From: Bacteroidales bacterium
Lineage (GTDB): Bacteria > Bacteroidota > Bacteroidia > Bacteroidales > FEN-979
Assembly (NCBI GenBank): GCA_023231005.1
Contig: JALNWG010000004.1
Span: forward strand, 62,001-126,000
Length of the DNA stretch: 64,000 bases
Direction: 5' to 3'
The notes under the pieces were generated by a model. That model had not been told where the DNA came from, searched no databases, and saw only the letters and a program-made list of their open reading frames with translations. Positions 34,025 through 42,946 of the stretch are shown here, in pieces. How positions within the stretch are numbered: position 1 is the stretch's first letter; every line of letters begins with the position of its first letter. Made by a program: the position numbers and the translations under genes.

Positions 34025-34318
34025 CTATCCTGTAAAGATCGAGTGAGGATTGATTTGTTTCTGACCGCCAATTGCTCTTAATACTTTCATAATCGTCTCA
34101 AACTGAGGTTTAGATCCATCCGACAAAGCTTTGTATAAACTTGGCCTGCTTAATCCAGTTTCTTGAGCAATTTTTGTCATACCAATTGATTTTGCAATAT
34201 GTCCGATTGCTGTAATGACATCGGAATCATTTCCTTCTGCTAAAACAGCATTAAGATATTCCGCAATCATTTCGTTATTATCTAAATAATCTGCTATATC
34301 AAATTTTGACGTTTCCAT
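34025..34318 (-). CDS. Antitoxin, HI1420/HigA-like addiction-module protein
   Basis: A 97-residue protein. The N-terminal region METSKFDIADYLDNNEMIAEYLNAVLAEG is typical of the HI1420-type 'addiction module antidote' family. A C-terminal helix-turn-helix follows: GMTKIAQETGLSRPSLYKALSDGSKPQFETIMKVLRAIG. In such pairs the toxin gene lies just upstream and overlaps the antitoxin start. Here the overlap is kept but the toxin frame carries a stop codon (see 34299-34610), so the antitoxin may now be an orphan DNA-binding regulator. The 11-bp repeat array lies directly downstream. Confidence 0.88.
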   Translation of the reverse strand: METSKFDIADYLDNNEMIAEYLNAVLAEGNDSDVITAIGHIAKSIGMTKIAQETGLSRPSLYKALSDGSKPQFETIMKVLRAIGGQKQINPHSIFTG

Positions 34319-34610
34319 TTCTTTGTTTCTTAAGTCGTTTCAAAACTTCTTTTGCCTTTTCAATGTCTCTCAGCTGGGTCGACTTATCTCCACCAATAAG
34401 TAGAATAATGATTTTCCCGTCTGATTCTTTAAAATATACTCTGTATCCCTAAGCGTAGCCAATTTTTAGTTCCTGAATCCCATTGCCAACAGGTTCACAA
34501 TCACCAAAGTGCTCATCGTTTTCAATCTTTTGAATACGAAACAATATTTTGGCTTTAGCTCTCAAATCTTTTAGCTTTCTCAGCCATTTGTCAAATATGA
34601 AATTACTCAA
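34299..34610 (-). pseudogene. HI1419-type (RelE/ParE-like) toxin, broken by an in-frame TAG
   Basis: The minus-strand frame reads FDKWLRKLKDLRAKAKILFR, then FGDCEPVGNGIQELKIGYA, then TAG (34449-34451), then GYRVYFKESDGKIIILLIGG, DKSTQLRDIEKAKEVLKRL. All parts match the HI1419 toxin family (WLxxLKDxRAxA, GD-x-VGxGxxELRI, GYRVYF, GGDKSTQ). The stop sits at a position where Lys or Gln would need one base change. The frame ends at a TGA overlapping the antitoxin start by 20 bases. The only start candidate is a TTG at 34610 and the first few residues may be lost to a junction with other sequence. Confidence 0.8.
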
Positions 34611-34721
34611 GCCGAATGGAAACAGATCATGGTCCGGGATACCAGCAACCGGTATTTTGAAAAGTGTGACAGTTGTCCGGTAGGATTCCGGCTTTGCAGA
34701 TCTGCTTCTGAGAAAAATTAA
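34587..34721 (+). pseudogene. Formylglycine-generating-enzyme-type gene, internally deleted remnant
   Basis: The plus-strand frame reads FVKYEITQAEWKQIM, then YFEKCDSCPV, joined directly to GFRLCRSASEKN and a stop. KYEVTQ-x-x-W and the NCPV motif belong to the first third of FGE-sulfatase domains; GFRLxR is their C-terminal end. About 150 or more residues between are missing, so this is a deletion relic. It partly overlaps the toxin relic on the other strand, showing that the junctions of two decayed genes meet here. Confidence 0.6.
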
Positions 34722-34835
34722 ACAGAATCTTAATCCTGTCGATTTAATGGTTCACCGAGTAAAGATAGCGTTCAACGAAATATAACATTCTTGCTTGCGT
34801 AATTTCCCTATATTTAATGTCTAATTTCCAATCCT

Positions 34836-37130
34836 ATGAAAATATTTATTCGTACCATGATTGTTGCACTATTTGCAATGATAACGATAGGAACAAAGGC
34901 CCAGACAGAAAAAATCAGAATCGTTGAAACGCAACCCGATCGTTCGGTTCGTGCAACCCCTTATTCCGAGACTTCCTTTGCCGGAAAACAACTGATCCGG
35001 GCTGCCGACCCAACAATTGCAGCCATGGTTAGCGCTGTTAAGGTCGATACACTCAGAGCTACGCTGCGAGCGTTGCAGAATTGGGGATCACGGTTTTTAA
35101 TGAACAATAACAGAAAGGAGATTGCCTGTTCGCTGGCAAACAAATTCCTGTCATATGGATATACCGAAGTAAAACTTGACTCATTTCTCCTGATGATTAA
35201 CGTAGGCGGTATTTTTGATAGCTCATGGCAATACAATGTGGTATGTACTTTGCCCGGATCTTCTGCTCCCGATGAGATTTATGTAGTAGGAGGGCACTGG
35301 GACTCATACAGCACGACAGATCCCTTTAACGAAGCCCCCGGGGTGGACGACAATGGTACTGCGGTGGCTGCAACTTTGGAGATCGCCCGGGTTATGAAAC
35401 AATTCAACTATCAACCGGAAGCAACCATCCAATTTACTCTTTTTGCTGCTGAGGAACTTGGATTATTCGGATCGCGCTATTCCTCTGAAAAAGCCCGGAT
35501 GGCAGGAGAAGATATCCGGTATATGCTTAATTTGGACATGATATCCAACAATCCGGATAACACTTCAGAAGTTAAATTATATCAGTATCTCAACTTCGAA
35601 TGGGCCGGTTATTATGCAGCCGATGTTTTGGAGCGTTACACCACGCTCATCCCGGTATTTCCTGATGACAAACAGAACTCCGGATCCGATTCCTATCCTT
35701 TTTGGTTGCAAAATTTTCCCGTGGTCTATTTTGAAGAGTTCCATTTCAGCCCAAACTGGCACCGGCCTTCCGATACCCTGGGAAATTGCAATGTCCCCTA
35801 TCTTGGCAAGATCACCGGAGGCGCTCTTGCAACCCTGGCCGAACTTCAGCGGCTTCCCTATACCCAGAATCTCTCCGCCAAATCCACTAAAGATGCCATT
35901 ATTCTTTCCTGGAAGCCCACTCAGAACAAATTTGTAAAGGGAGTTTATGTATATCGCGCAGATAGTTCCGGAGGCCCTTATCAAAAGATTTCAACCACAT
36001 TGGTTTCCGATTCCATCTACCACGATCTGGGTCCCATACAAAACAAACAGTATTACTATGTTGTAGCAACAGTGAACGATTCCCTTCAGGAGGGCATGTT
36101 CTCAAATGAAGTGTTCGGGGCACGTTTTAATTTCTCAGATACCTTGCTTGTGCTGGCCAATGTGAAAGGCAATAAAACCACTCCCGATAGCGTATTCGCA
36201 TTTTACCAGGCTGTTCTGGACACCATTCCATACCGGTGGTTTGATATTAATGCAGGGCAAAAGATAGATATGTCGATGGTTTCCCGTTATCGCTCCATCC
36301 TGTGGATGTCGAATTCCAATGAATTTGAGCCGATGAACGACAACATGTTCCAGTGTGTTACCAACTATATGGACAATGGAGGAAACATGCTCTTTGCTGG
36401 TTTTAACCCCGGCCGGTTCTGGCTAAACAGTAACATTATTTCCCCCCTGAAAGTACCAGAAACATCTATTTTCCATCAATTGTTTAAAGCCGACAGCATC
36501 GACCGTAAGGTTCAAAGTATGCTTTTCAGAGCCAATACGGTGGAACCCGGATACGACACGCTTCACATCGACACATTGAAATATATGGATAAAAACTACC
36601 CCGGCCAGATTTACAATGTTGAAGTCTTTGCTGCGGCTCCCGGCGGCACCGTGATTTACCGGTTCGATTCCCATTTTGATCCGTCCAATGTACTGGGGAA
36701 AATGAAAAACCGGCCGGTAGGTCTGGAATACATGGGCAACGACTTCAAGAGCATTCTGCTCAGCTTCCCGCTCTATTATCTCGACACTGCCGATGCCCAT
36801 GATTTTCTTTACTATGTAATGAAAGAAAAATTCAATTATCCGCTTGGGATCGCGCATGAGATCTCCGCAGAACCGTTTGCCCTGAAGGTATTCCCAAATC
36901 CCTTAAAAGATGTCTGCAATGTATCTTTCACCCTCGATCAACCCGGCAGTACAAAGATTTCTTTGATATCACAAATGGGGCAGAAAGTAGCCACGTGGCT
37001 TGACTGTAAACTTGAAAAGGGTACTCATTTTTCCCAATTCACAACTGCTTCTCTAACCCCCGGGCTTTATCAGGTAGTTTTGCAACAAGGTGAAAGTACC
37101 GCTGTGAGAAAAATCATCCGGGTAAGATAA
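34836..37130 (+). CDS. Secreted M28 zinc aminopeptidase with T9SS sorting domain
   Basis: A 764-residue protein with a signal peptide (to KAQ22). The M28 domain (about 130-340) has a full set of zinc ligands: H154 (GGHWDS), D171 or D172 (GVDDNG), E206/E207 (AAEELG, catalytic Glu plus ligand), D234 (LNLDM) and H309 (NWHRPSD). A fibronectin-type region follows (about 350-435), then a less clear alpha/beta region, and a C-terminal Por sorting domain (about 690-764, KVFPNPLKDVCNV...KIIRVR) for T9SS export. Predicted role: release of N-terminal amino acids from peptides outside the cell. TATATTTAA at 34809, a near-consensus -7 element, lies upstream. Confidence 0.92.
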   Translation: MKIFIRTMIVALFAMITIGTKAQTEKIRIVETQPDRSVRATPYSETSFAGKQLIRAADPTIAAMVSAVKVDTLRATLRALQNWGSRFLMNNNRKEIACSLANKFLSYGYTEVKLDSFLLMINVGGIFDSSWQYNVVCTLPGSSAPDEIYVVGGHWDSYSTTDPFNEAPGVDDNGTAVAATLEIARVMKQFNYQPEATIQFTLFAAEELGLFGSRYSSEKARMAGEDIRYMLNLDMISNNPDNTSEVKLYQYLNFEWAGYYAADVLERYTTLIPVFPDDKQNSGSDSYPFWLQNFPVVYFEEFHFSPNWHRPSDTLGNCNVPYLGKITGGALATLAELQRLPYTQNLSAKSTKDAIILSWKPTQNKFVKGVYVYRADSSGGPYQKISTTLVSDSIYHDLGPIQNKQYYYVVATVNDSLQEGMFSNEVFGARFNFSDTLLVLANVKGNKTTPDSVFAFYQAVLDTIPYRWFDINAGQKIDMSMVSRYRSILWMSNSNEFEPMNDNMFQCVTNYMDNGGNMLFAGFNPGRFWLNSNIISPLKVPETSIFHQLFKADSIDRKVQSMLFRANTVEPGYDTLHIDTLKYMDKNYPGQIYNVEVFAAAPGGTVIYRFDSHFDPSNVLGKMKNRPVGLEYMGNDFKSILLSFPLYYLDTADAHDFLYYVMKEKFNYPLGIAHEISAEPFALKVFPNPLKDVCNVSFTLDQPGSTKISLISQMGQKVATWLDCKLEKGTHFSQFTTASLTPGLYQVVLQQGESTAVRKIIRVR

Positions 37131-37212
37131 AATCCTTGAGTCAGCAATGGGTTACATTCTTCCAATATTAAGCCCCTTGTAAGATAGTTTTTACCTCAAA
37201 AAACAAGCGTTA

Positions 37213-37221
37213 TAATTTTGT
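37213..37221 (+). promoter_or_regulatory. Candidate -7 element for the MBL-fold gene
   Basis: TAATTTTGT matches TAnnTTTG, 47 bases before the ATG at 37268. A second, weaker site (GACCTTTGC) at 37256 is too close to the start. Confidence 0.35.
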
Positions 37222-37267
37222 AAACTTAAGAAAAAAAGTAAATCGAATTTTCCCGACCTTTGCATTC

Positions 37268-38035
37268 ATGCCGCTTTATCTTACCTCTCTCAATTCAGGA
37301 AGCAATGGAAACTGTTATTACATCGGCAACGGGCCGGAGGCAGTACTCATCGATGCCGGTATTTCGTGCCGGGAAACGGAGCGGCGGATGATGAGGCTGG
37401 GGCTCCCGATCCGGAATATCAAGGCAATATTCATCACCCATGAACATACCGATCACACCCGGGGCGTTGATGTACTTTCCCGGAAACACAATATTCCCGT
37501 TTACATTACCGATGCCACTTATCGCTGCAGCCGGTTGAACTTAGAGAAATCACTACTGAGGACTTTTACAGCAAACATTCCTGTAACCCTCGGCGGACTT
37601 CGTATAAATCCTTTCATCAAACGGCATGATGCTTCCGAGCCGCATAGTTTCACGGTAAGCTCGAACGGACTTACAGCCGGTGTTTTCACAGATATCGGGG
37701 TAGCTGGCGAACAGGTTGTTTACCATCTCAGCCAATGTAACGCTGCTTTTCTGGAAGCCAACTATGATGAAAAAATGTTAGAACGGGGGCGCTATCCTTT
37801 GTACCTGAAACGGCGAATTCGGGGGGAGGAAGGACATTTATCGAACGACCAGGCGCTGGAACTCTTCACCACCCATTGCTTACCGGAGATGCAACTCCTG
37901 ATTCTTTCTCATCTTTCGGCCGAAAACAATCATCCGGATCTGGTGAAGGAAATTTTCAGTAAACATGCCAATGGCACGAAAATAGTGGTTGCTTCCCGGT
38001 ATGAGGAGTCGGAGATTTTTTGTATTGGGAAATAA
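37268..38035 (+). CDS. MBL-fold metallohydrolase, YycJ/WalJ-like
   Basis: A 255-residue metallo-beta-lactamase-fold protein without a signal peptide. The metal-binding motif is THEHTDH at 57-63 (H58, H60, D62, H63), with LNSGSNGNCYYIG at the N-terminus, DIGVAGEQVVYHL and LEANYDEKMLERGRYP in the middle and LILSHLSAENNHP near the C-terminus. This pattern fits the YycJ/WalJ family of putative exonucleases. Single gene, convergent with the cold-shock gene. Confidence 0.9.
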   Translation: MPLYLTSLNSGSNGNCYYIGNGPEAVLIDAGISCRETERRMMRLGLPIRNIKAIFITHEHTDHTRGVDVLSRKHNIPVYITDATYRCSRLNLEKSLLRTFTANIPVTLGGLRINPFIKRHDASEPHSFTVSSNGLTAGVFTDIGVAGEQVVYHLSQCNAAFLEANYDEKMLERGRYPLYLKRRIRGEEGHLSNDQALELFTTHCLPEMQLLILSHLSAENNHPDLVKEIFSKHANGTKIVVASRYEESEIFCIGK

Positions 38036-38055
38036 ATAACCCCCAACGAATTAAT

Positions 38056-38508
38056 TTATGTTTTACATTTTTTTACGCGGACGGCGCTCAACCCTTTAAA
38101 CCCGCGTTCAACTTCAAAAGTAACCTTATCGTTTTCCGTGATTTCTTCTGAAAGGTTGTTGACATGGACAAAATATTTTTCCTGAGAATCAATTTCCTTG
38201 ATAAAGCCAAAGCCCTTTGAAGAATTGAAATAATCAACCCTTCCCGTTCGTATGGTTACTGCTTCCACGGCTTCCCTTTTGGGAACACCGATTTCTATGC
38301 TGCTGGCATCAATCTTCGTGCGGTTTGCCGGGTCGGGAGGAGTATTGGTAATGCGCCCGTTTTCATCAACATAAGCAATCATGTTATCAAGTCCGCCACC
38401 AGGTGAGTTTGCCTTACGTTCGGCAAGTTTCTTTTGTTTGTCTACTCGTTTCTTTAATCTTTTTTTCTCTTTATCTTTCTTGTTATAGGTTTCTTGTGAA
38501 CCCGACAT
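38056..38508 (-). CDS. Cold-shock-domain protein with basic N-terminal extension
   Basis: A 150-residue protein. An N-terminal Lys/Arg-rich helix (about 8-35, KKDKEKKRLKKRVDKQKKLAE) precedes a C-terminal cold-shock domain (about 86-148) with RNP1 KGFGFI and RNP2 YFVHV, both RNA/single-strand-binding motifs. Long-form CSD proteins of this build are common in Bacteroidota and are likely RNA chaperones. A consensus -7 element lies 37 bases upstream. Confidence 0.92.
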   Translation of the reverse strand: MSGSQETYNKKDKEKKRLKKRVDKQKKLAERKANSPGGGLDNMIAYVDENGRITNTPPDPANRTKIDASSIEIGVPKREAVEAVTIRTGRVDYFNSSKGFGFIKEIDSQEKYFVHVNNLSEEITENDKVTFEVERGFKGLSAVRVKKCKT

Positions 38509-38544
38509 GTGATATTTGGTTTAAATGAATGATATTTGTGTTCT

Positions 38545-38553
38545 GCAAAGGTA
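38545..38553 (-). promoter_or_regulatory. Bacteroidota -7 element for the cold-shock gene
   Basis: The minus strand reads TACCTTTGC, matching TAnnTTTG, 37 bases before the start codon. Confidence 0.55.
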
Positions 38554-38616
38554 AGATAATAAACCAGACCGGAAAAGATTACCAATCAGTAGAAAACCAG
38601 CAGATGCCGAAAAATA

Positions 38617-39192
38617 TTAAAGTCTTGCCTCCACTGCTTTCCAATCGACTAATTTCCAGAAGTCGGCAATGTAATTGGGCCGGAGATTCTGTTTGTCAAG
38701 ATAGTAAGCATGTTCCCAAACATCACAAGTGAGCAGCGGGGTGGCTCCATATTTTAACGGGTTGCCGGCATTGCTTTCCTGAACGATCTCTAATTTCCCA
38801 TCGTTCTTTTTGATCAGCCATGCCCAGCCTGAACCAAACAGCGTGGCAGCAGCCGCAGTATATTTTTCCTTGAATTCTCCGAATGAACCAAAATTTTTGA
38901 TGATGGCTTCAGCCAGTATGCCGATTGGTTCTCCACCGCCCTGTGGTTTCATACAGTTCCAGTAAAAAGTGTGATTCCATACCTGGGCCGCGTTGTTGAA
39001 TATCCCGCCACCGGCTTTGCGGATGACATCTTCCAGCGGGGAATTTTCAAATTCGGTGCCCACGATCAGTTTATTCAGGTTGTTAACATAAGCCTGGTGA
39101 TGTTTTCCATAATGAAACTCTATCGTTTTCTTTGAAATATATGGCTCCAATGCATCCTGTGCATACGGAAGTCCAGGAAGTTCATGTGTCAT
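38617..39192 (-). CDS. sodB: Superoxide dismutase, Fe type (or cambialistic)
   Basis: A 191-residue cytoplasmic enzyme that converts superoxide to oxygen and peroxide. Metal ligands are H27, H74, D157 and H161 (FHYGKHH, VWNHTFYW, DVWEHAYY). Gln70 in NNAAQVWNH sits where FeSODs carry their active-site Gln, so iron is the likely metal; several Bacteroidota enzymes accept both Fe and Mn. The length is standard. It implies at least occasional exposure to oxygen. Confidence 0.95.
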   Translation of the reverse strand: MTHELPGLPYAQDALEPYISKKTIEFHYGKHHQAYVNNLNKLIVGTEFENSPLEDVIRKAGGGIFNNAAQVWNHTFYWNCMKPQGGGEPIGILAEAIIKNFGSFGEFKEKYTAAAATLFGSGWAWLIKKNDGKLEIVQESNAGNPLKYGATPLLTCDVWEHAYYLDKQNLRPNYIADFWKLVDWKAVEARL

Positions 39193-39242
39193 GTTACTTT
39201 GTTTTTTAGGTGAATACTAAATGGCGAATAAATATACAACTA

Positions 39243-40838
39243 TTAATTTGTTTTAAGCGTGTTAACAGCTTTATTGAATGTGGGATCAATCGTATTCAGA
39301 ATGGGGAAAAACCCTTCATTGTCCAGTATATTTCTTCCGATATAGGCTTTCAGCATGGTCTTTATATAGTGATCCGACTTAGCCAGGTCTTTTCCGTTTC
39401 GTTTCACGCCTTTCTTTTCAGCATATTTGATAAAATCGGCATACATAACCGGAGTAATGACAAATCCCCGGTCAAAATGATCGATATCATGAAACCGTTG
39501 TAAACTCGTCCGGTTCCGGTCGGTATAATCAAAAGCATACTGAAACACCAGTCCTTTGTTGATGCACATGTTATAAAAGCGCAAGGTTGAATCTCGTTCC
39601 ATCGGAATATAAATATCGGGCATGATTCCGCCTCCGCCGTACACGGTTTTTCCACCTGGTGTTTTGTATTTGAGCGAGTCGGGAAATTTGATGGAATCGG
39701 GATGTTCCATCTCGCCATCCATGAAACGGCGAATATAATCGTTGTTATAACTCTCCAATCCGTCTTTATACGACCGCTGGATACATCTTCCGGTAGGGGA
39801 ATAATAACGCGCCACAGTAAGTCGCAAGCCGCTGCCATCCTTAAAGTCCAACTGATCCTGCACCAGACCTTTTCCAAAAGACCGGCGACCAAGAATCTGC
39901 CCCCGGTCATTATCCTGAATGGCTCCTGCAACAATTTCCGAAGCCGAAGCAGTTCCTTCATCCACGAGGATCAACAATTCTCCTTTTTCAAACAATCCAT
40001 CGGATGTAGCTTTATACACCTCCTTTTCGTGATGGCTCCCCTCGGTATACACCACCAGGGTTCCTTTGGGCAAGAATTCATCGGCAACAGAAATGGCAGC
40101 CTGCAGATATCCTCCGCCATTGTCGCGGAGATCAAGAATGAGCTTTTTCATTCCATTCTTCAACAGGTTTTCTAAAGCATTGTGAACTTCGTTGGCTGTG
40201 GTGGCAGAGAAATTATTAAGACGGATGTACCCGATACCCGGCTTCACCATGTAAGCAATATCCATACTGTAAGTAGGGATCACATCGCGGGTGATGGTGA
40301 AATCAAGAAGATTGCCGGCCCCCCGGCGAAAGATGGCGACTTTTACCTGGGTTCCTTTTGGTCCTTTGAGCTTTCGCATCACATCGCGGGTTGCGATCTT
40401 AATCCCAGCCACATTTTTCCCATCGATCTTTACGATCCGGTCACCAGCCTTGATCCCCAACTTTTCAGAAGGGCCACCAGCAACCGGAATGACCACCATT
40501 ACGGTATCGCTTTCGATGCGGAACTGTACCCCAATTCCCTCAAAACTTCCCAACAACGGATCGTTTGCCTCATGAAATTCGGCTGCTGTTATATATACCG
40601 AGTGAGGATCCAGTTTTTCGAGCATTCCGGTAATGGCTTTTTCCTCTAAAGTATTATAGCTGATTGTGTCTACGTAATTCTTCTGTACAAACCGGATTAC
40701 TTCACGCAGTTTGTCTTTTTTACCAGGATAAGGACCGCCACCATTTGTCCGCTGCCCGATGAGAATACCGAGCAGAATACCGCCAATCAACACGAGTGAG
40801 AAAGCAATGGGGAGATATACCGAATTTTTATTTTTCAT
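39243..40838 (-). CDS. S41 C-terminal processing protease with PDZ domain
   Basis: A 531-residue protein with an uncleaved N-terminal signal anchor (about 8-28). A PDZ domain lies at about 95-175 (GIGVQFRIESD, AGDRIVKIDGKNVAG). The S41 catalytic core follows: LDLRDNGGGYLQAAISVADEF, the nucleophile region DEGTASASE (293-301) and the general base Lys323 in SFGKGLVQ. Family members (CtpA/Prc) degrade or process envelope proteins in the periplasm. The C-terminal 130 residues are an extra domain usual in Bacteroidota homologs. A consensus promoter lies upstream. Confidence 0.94.
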   Translation of the reverse strand: MKNKNSVYLPIAFSLVLIGGILLGILIGQRTNGGGPYPGKKDKLREVIRFVQKNYVDTISYNTLEEKAITGMLEKLDPHSVYITAAEFHEANDPLLGSFEGIGVQFRIESDTVMVVIPVAGGPSEKLGIKAGDRIVKIDGKNVAGIKIATRDVMRKLKGPKGTQVKVAIFRRGAGNLLDFTITRDVIPTYSMDIAYMVKPGIGYIRLNNFSATTANEVHNALENLLKNGMKKLILDLRDNGGGYLQAAISVADEFLPKGTLVVYTEGSHHEKEVYKATSDGLFEKGELLILVDEGTASASEIVAGAIQDNDRGQILGRRSFGKGLVQDQLDFKDGSGLRLTVARYYSPTGRCIQRSYKDGLESYNNDYIRRFMDGEMEHPDSIKFPDSLKYKTPGGKTVYGGGGIMPDIYIPMERDSTLRFYNMCINKGLVFQYAFDYTDRNRTSLQRFHDIDHFDRGFVITPVMYADFIKYAEKKGVKRNGKDLAKSDHYIKTMLKAYIGRNILDNEGFFPILNTIDPTFNKAVNTLKTN

Positions 40839-40866
40839 ACGATAAGCATTAAATCATCACGATAAC

Positions 40867-40875
40867 GCAAAGTTA
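40867..40875 (-). promoter_or_regulatory. Bacteroidota -7 element for the S41 protease gene
   Basis: The minus strand reads TAACTTTGC, matching TAnnTTTG, 29 bases before the start. Confidence 0.6.
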
Positions 40876-40890
40876 CATGAAATTTGTATG

Positions 40891-40933
40891 CCAATCGCAC
40901 TACATACATTCCCCTGCCCCAGCCGGAGACATC
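40891..40933 (-). repeat. 43-bp relic of T9SS sorting-domain coding sequence
   Basis: Forty-three bases are identical to 45493-45535 and 47194-47236, inside the 3' ends of two T9SS cargo genes. On the minus strand they encode DVSGWGRGMYVVRL. Here the piece is isolated in intergenic DNA with no frame upstream. Confidence 0.9.
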
Positions 40934-41455
40934 AGGTATTATTCGGCATTGCAGATACACAGTCTGATCACACAACCGTCGCTGAAAGAGCAAATCGTTG
41001 TTTCAAAGCAAATCACACCCTCATCAACTACGATCAGGAAAGTCACATTCTAATTTATTTATCACAATGAGGATCATTTTTTTGGCACCCGGTTCAAATC
41101 GCAAGCTGTCATAAAGCGCCTTGGTTTTCTTCTGGACCCCGGATTGCCAGCGTCGGGTAAAATGAGAAGCACATACCAAGATTCGCATAAACGTACTTTT
41201 TTATGTCTTCGTAATTCTTCGTTTTTTGTGGCATCAATTTACTTCAGGAAATGGTATCAGTTCGGGACGGAAAGATGACATTGTTTCGCTGCAAAAGGTC
41301 CAGGAGGGGCAGTTGTGCACCTGGGTCACCGGCCTGTCACCGCGCGGTAAGGATGGCGTTGGGAAAATCCGGCTAATTTGCAAAAACACCAAACCATAAA
41401 CCGATTACATAGTGGGAATAAATCAGATTTATTTGATTATTTCATAGAATATAAT
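40934..41455. other. Gene-free region upstream of the AAA gene
   Basis: About 520 bases without a convincing gene. A 41-codon minus-strand frame (41109-41234) is the only notable one and cannot be assigned. Confidence 0.5.
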
Positions 41456-41464
41456 TATTTTTGA
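41456..41464 (+). promoter_or_regulatory. Bacteroidota -7 element for the AAA/DUF4143 gene
   Basis: TATTTTTGA matches TAnnTTTG, about 70 bases before the ATG at 41536. Confidence 0.45.
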
Positions 41465-41535
41465 CCTCGTTTGATCGAAAGCATGAATTTCATGGAATGT
41501 GGCAAACCCGCATAAAATCTAAATCGTAAAATCAG

Positions 41536-42843
41536 ATGCAACGAAAAATATCCAGGCAATTGACAGCATGGAAAGACAGTACCAAACGGATGCCGCTTAT
41601 CATAAATGGGGCCCGGCAGGTTGGAAAAACCTATATTCTGAAAGAATTTGGAACTCGGTTTTTTAAGCAGGTTGTCTATGTGAACCTGGAAACAAACCGA
41701 TTGGTAAATTCTTTTTTTGAGACAGATATTACTCCGTTGCGTATTATCCAATTTCTGGAAACAATCACCAATATCCGCATCATTGCAGGAGAAACATTGG
41801 TTATACTCGATGAAATACAAGCATGTTCGAGGGCATTGACATCGCTAAAGACCTTTTGTGAAGAAGCGCCTCAATATCATATAATAGCTGCAGGCAGCTT
41901 GTTGGGTGTGGCCGTAAACAGAGATCGGTTTTCATTCCCGGTAGGCAAGGTGGATGAGCTTGCTATGTTCCCGATGGATTTTGAGGAATTCCTCTGGGCC
42001 TTGGATAAAATGTTATTAAGCCGGGAGATATCAATGCATTTTGCAGGATTGGAGCGCATGCCCGAAGCATTGCATTTGCAAGCCATGGAGTTGTATAAAC
42101 AATATCTTATTGTTGGAGGAATGCCTGCAGTGGTAGCTGAGTTTGTTGAAACAAAAAGTTTGCTTATGTCAACTGAAATTCAGGGACGTATTTTAAATGA
42201 ATACATCGCCGATATGGCAAAATATGCCACCCCGGCCACAAGTGTAAAAATAAGGGCTTGTTATAATTCTATTCCAACCCAGTTGGCTAAAGAAAACAGA
42301 AAATTTCAATACAAAATTGTTCAAAAAGGAGGCACTGCTGCTTTGTTTGGCGAGTCGATCGAGTGGCTTACTTCAGCAGGGATCATTCTTAAATGCCAGA
42401 AAACAGATCATGGGTACATGCCCATAGCAGTCTATACCGATCCGGGGGATTTCAAAATTTACATGAGTGATATCGGAATGCTTACCATGAAATCGGGAAT
42501 GGCACAGCAAACGATATTATCGCCGGTGGCAGAAGACAATGGATTTATTGGCGTAATGAGCGAAAACTATGTGGCCCAGGCTTTGACATGCAATGGTTTT
42601 CCGTTGTATTACTGGAAAAATGAGAACACGGCCGAACTCGATTTTGTACTTCAGATAGCGGGTGAAGTTATTCCTTTGGAAGTAAAAAAAGGCCTTCGTA
42701 CAAAATCAGTCAGCATGACGATGTTTGTTAAGAAATACAACAGTCCATATTCAATCCGGATTTCCGGAAAGAATTTTGGTTATGAGAATCAAATAAAGTC
42801 GGTACCATTGTATGCTTTGTTTTGCATTAAACCGGCCCCTTGA
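41536..42843 (+). CDS. AAA_14/DUF4143 ATPase
   Basis: A 435-residue protein with Walker A GARQVGKT (25-32), Walker B LVILDEIQ (88-95) and the following AAA segment ITSLKTFCEEAPQYHIIAAGSLLGVA. The C-terminal DUF4143 domain (about 200-385) contains GGMPAVVAEF, ATSVKIRACYNSIPTQLAKENRKF and FYYWKNE-type YYWKNENTAELDFVLQ. The last resembles a PD-(D/E)xK nuclease-like core with ELDFV and EVKKG. These genes are common, often multicopy and patchily distributed in Bacteroidota; function is not established. Flanked on both sides by relics of a T9SS-domain gene. Confidence 0.92.
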   Translation: MQRKISRQLTAWKDSTKRMPLIINGARQVGKTYILKEFGTRFFKQVVYVNLETNRLVNSFFETDITPLRIIQFLETITNIRIIAGETLVILDEIQACSRALTSLKTFCEEAPQYHIIAAGSLLGVAVNRDRFSFPVGKVDELAMFPMDFEEFLWALDKMLLSREISMHFAGLERMPEALHLQAMELYKQYLIVGGMPAVVAEFVETKSLLMSTEIQGRILNEYIADMAKYATPATSVKIRACYNSIPTQLAKENRKFQYKIVQKGGTAALFGESIEWLTSAGIILKCQKTDHGYMPIAVYTDPGDFKIYMSDIGMLTMKSGMAQQTILSPVAEDNGFIGVMSENYVAQALTCNGFPLYYWKNENTAELDFVLQIAGEVIPLEVKKGLRTKSVSMTMFVKKYNSPYSIRISGKNFGYENQIKSVPLYALFCIKPAP

Positions 42844-42946
42844 TGCGTTTTTGCTTATAATCCCATCCGGGTTAATCAGCTTTGGAGTTTCTGGCAAGGC
42901 AATCGTGAATTTCTCTAAGTTTAAGACTAATACGTTCCGACCTTCA

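Noticed and set aside
33880..34071. 63-codon minus-strand frame through the repeat array as a repeat protein gene
   Set aside because: The peptide repeat follows from the 11-bp DNA repeat; no family match, and the frame overlaps the antitoxin gene.
40888..41070. 60-codon plus-strand frame
   Set aside because: Its first part is the antisense of the T9SS sorting-domain relic; no independent coding sign.
41109..41234. 41-codon minus-strand frame MPQKTKNYEDIKKYVYANLG...
   Set aside because: Starts with ATG and looks plausible for its first 20 residues, but has no promoter, no family and a short length.
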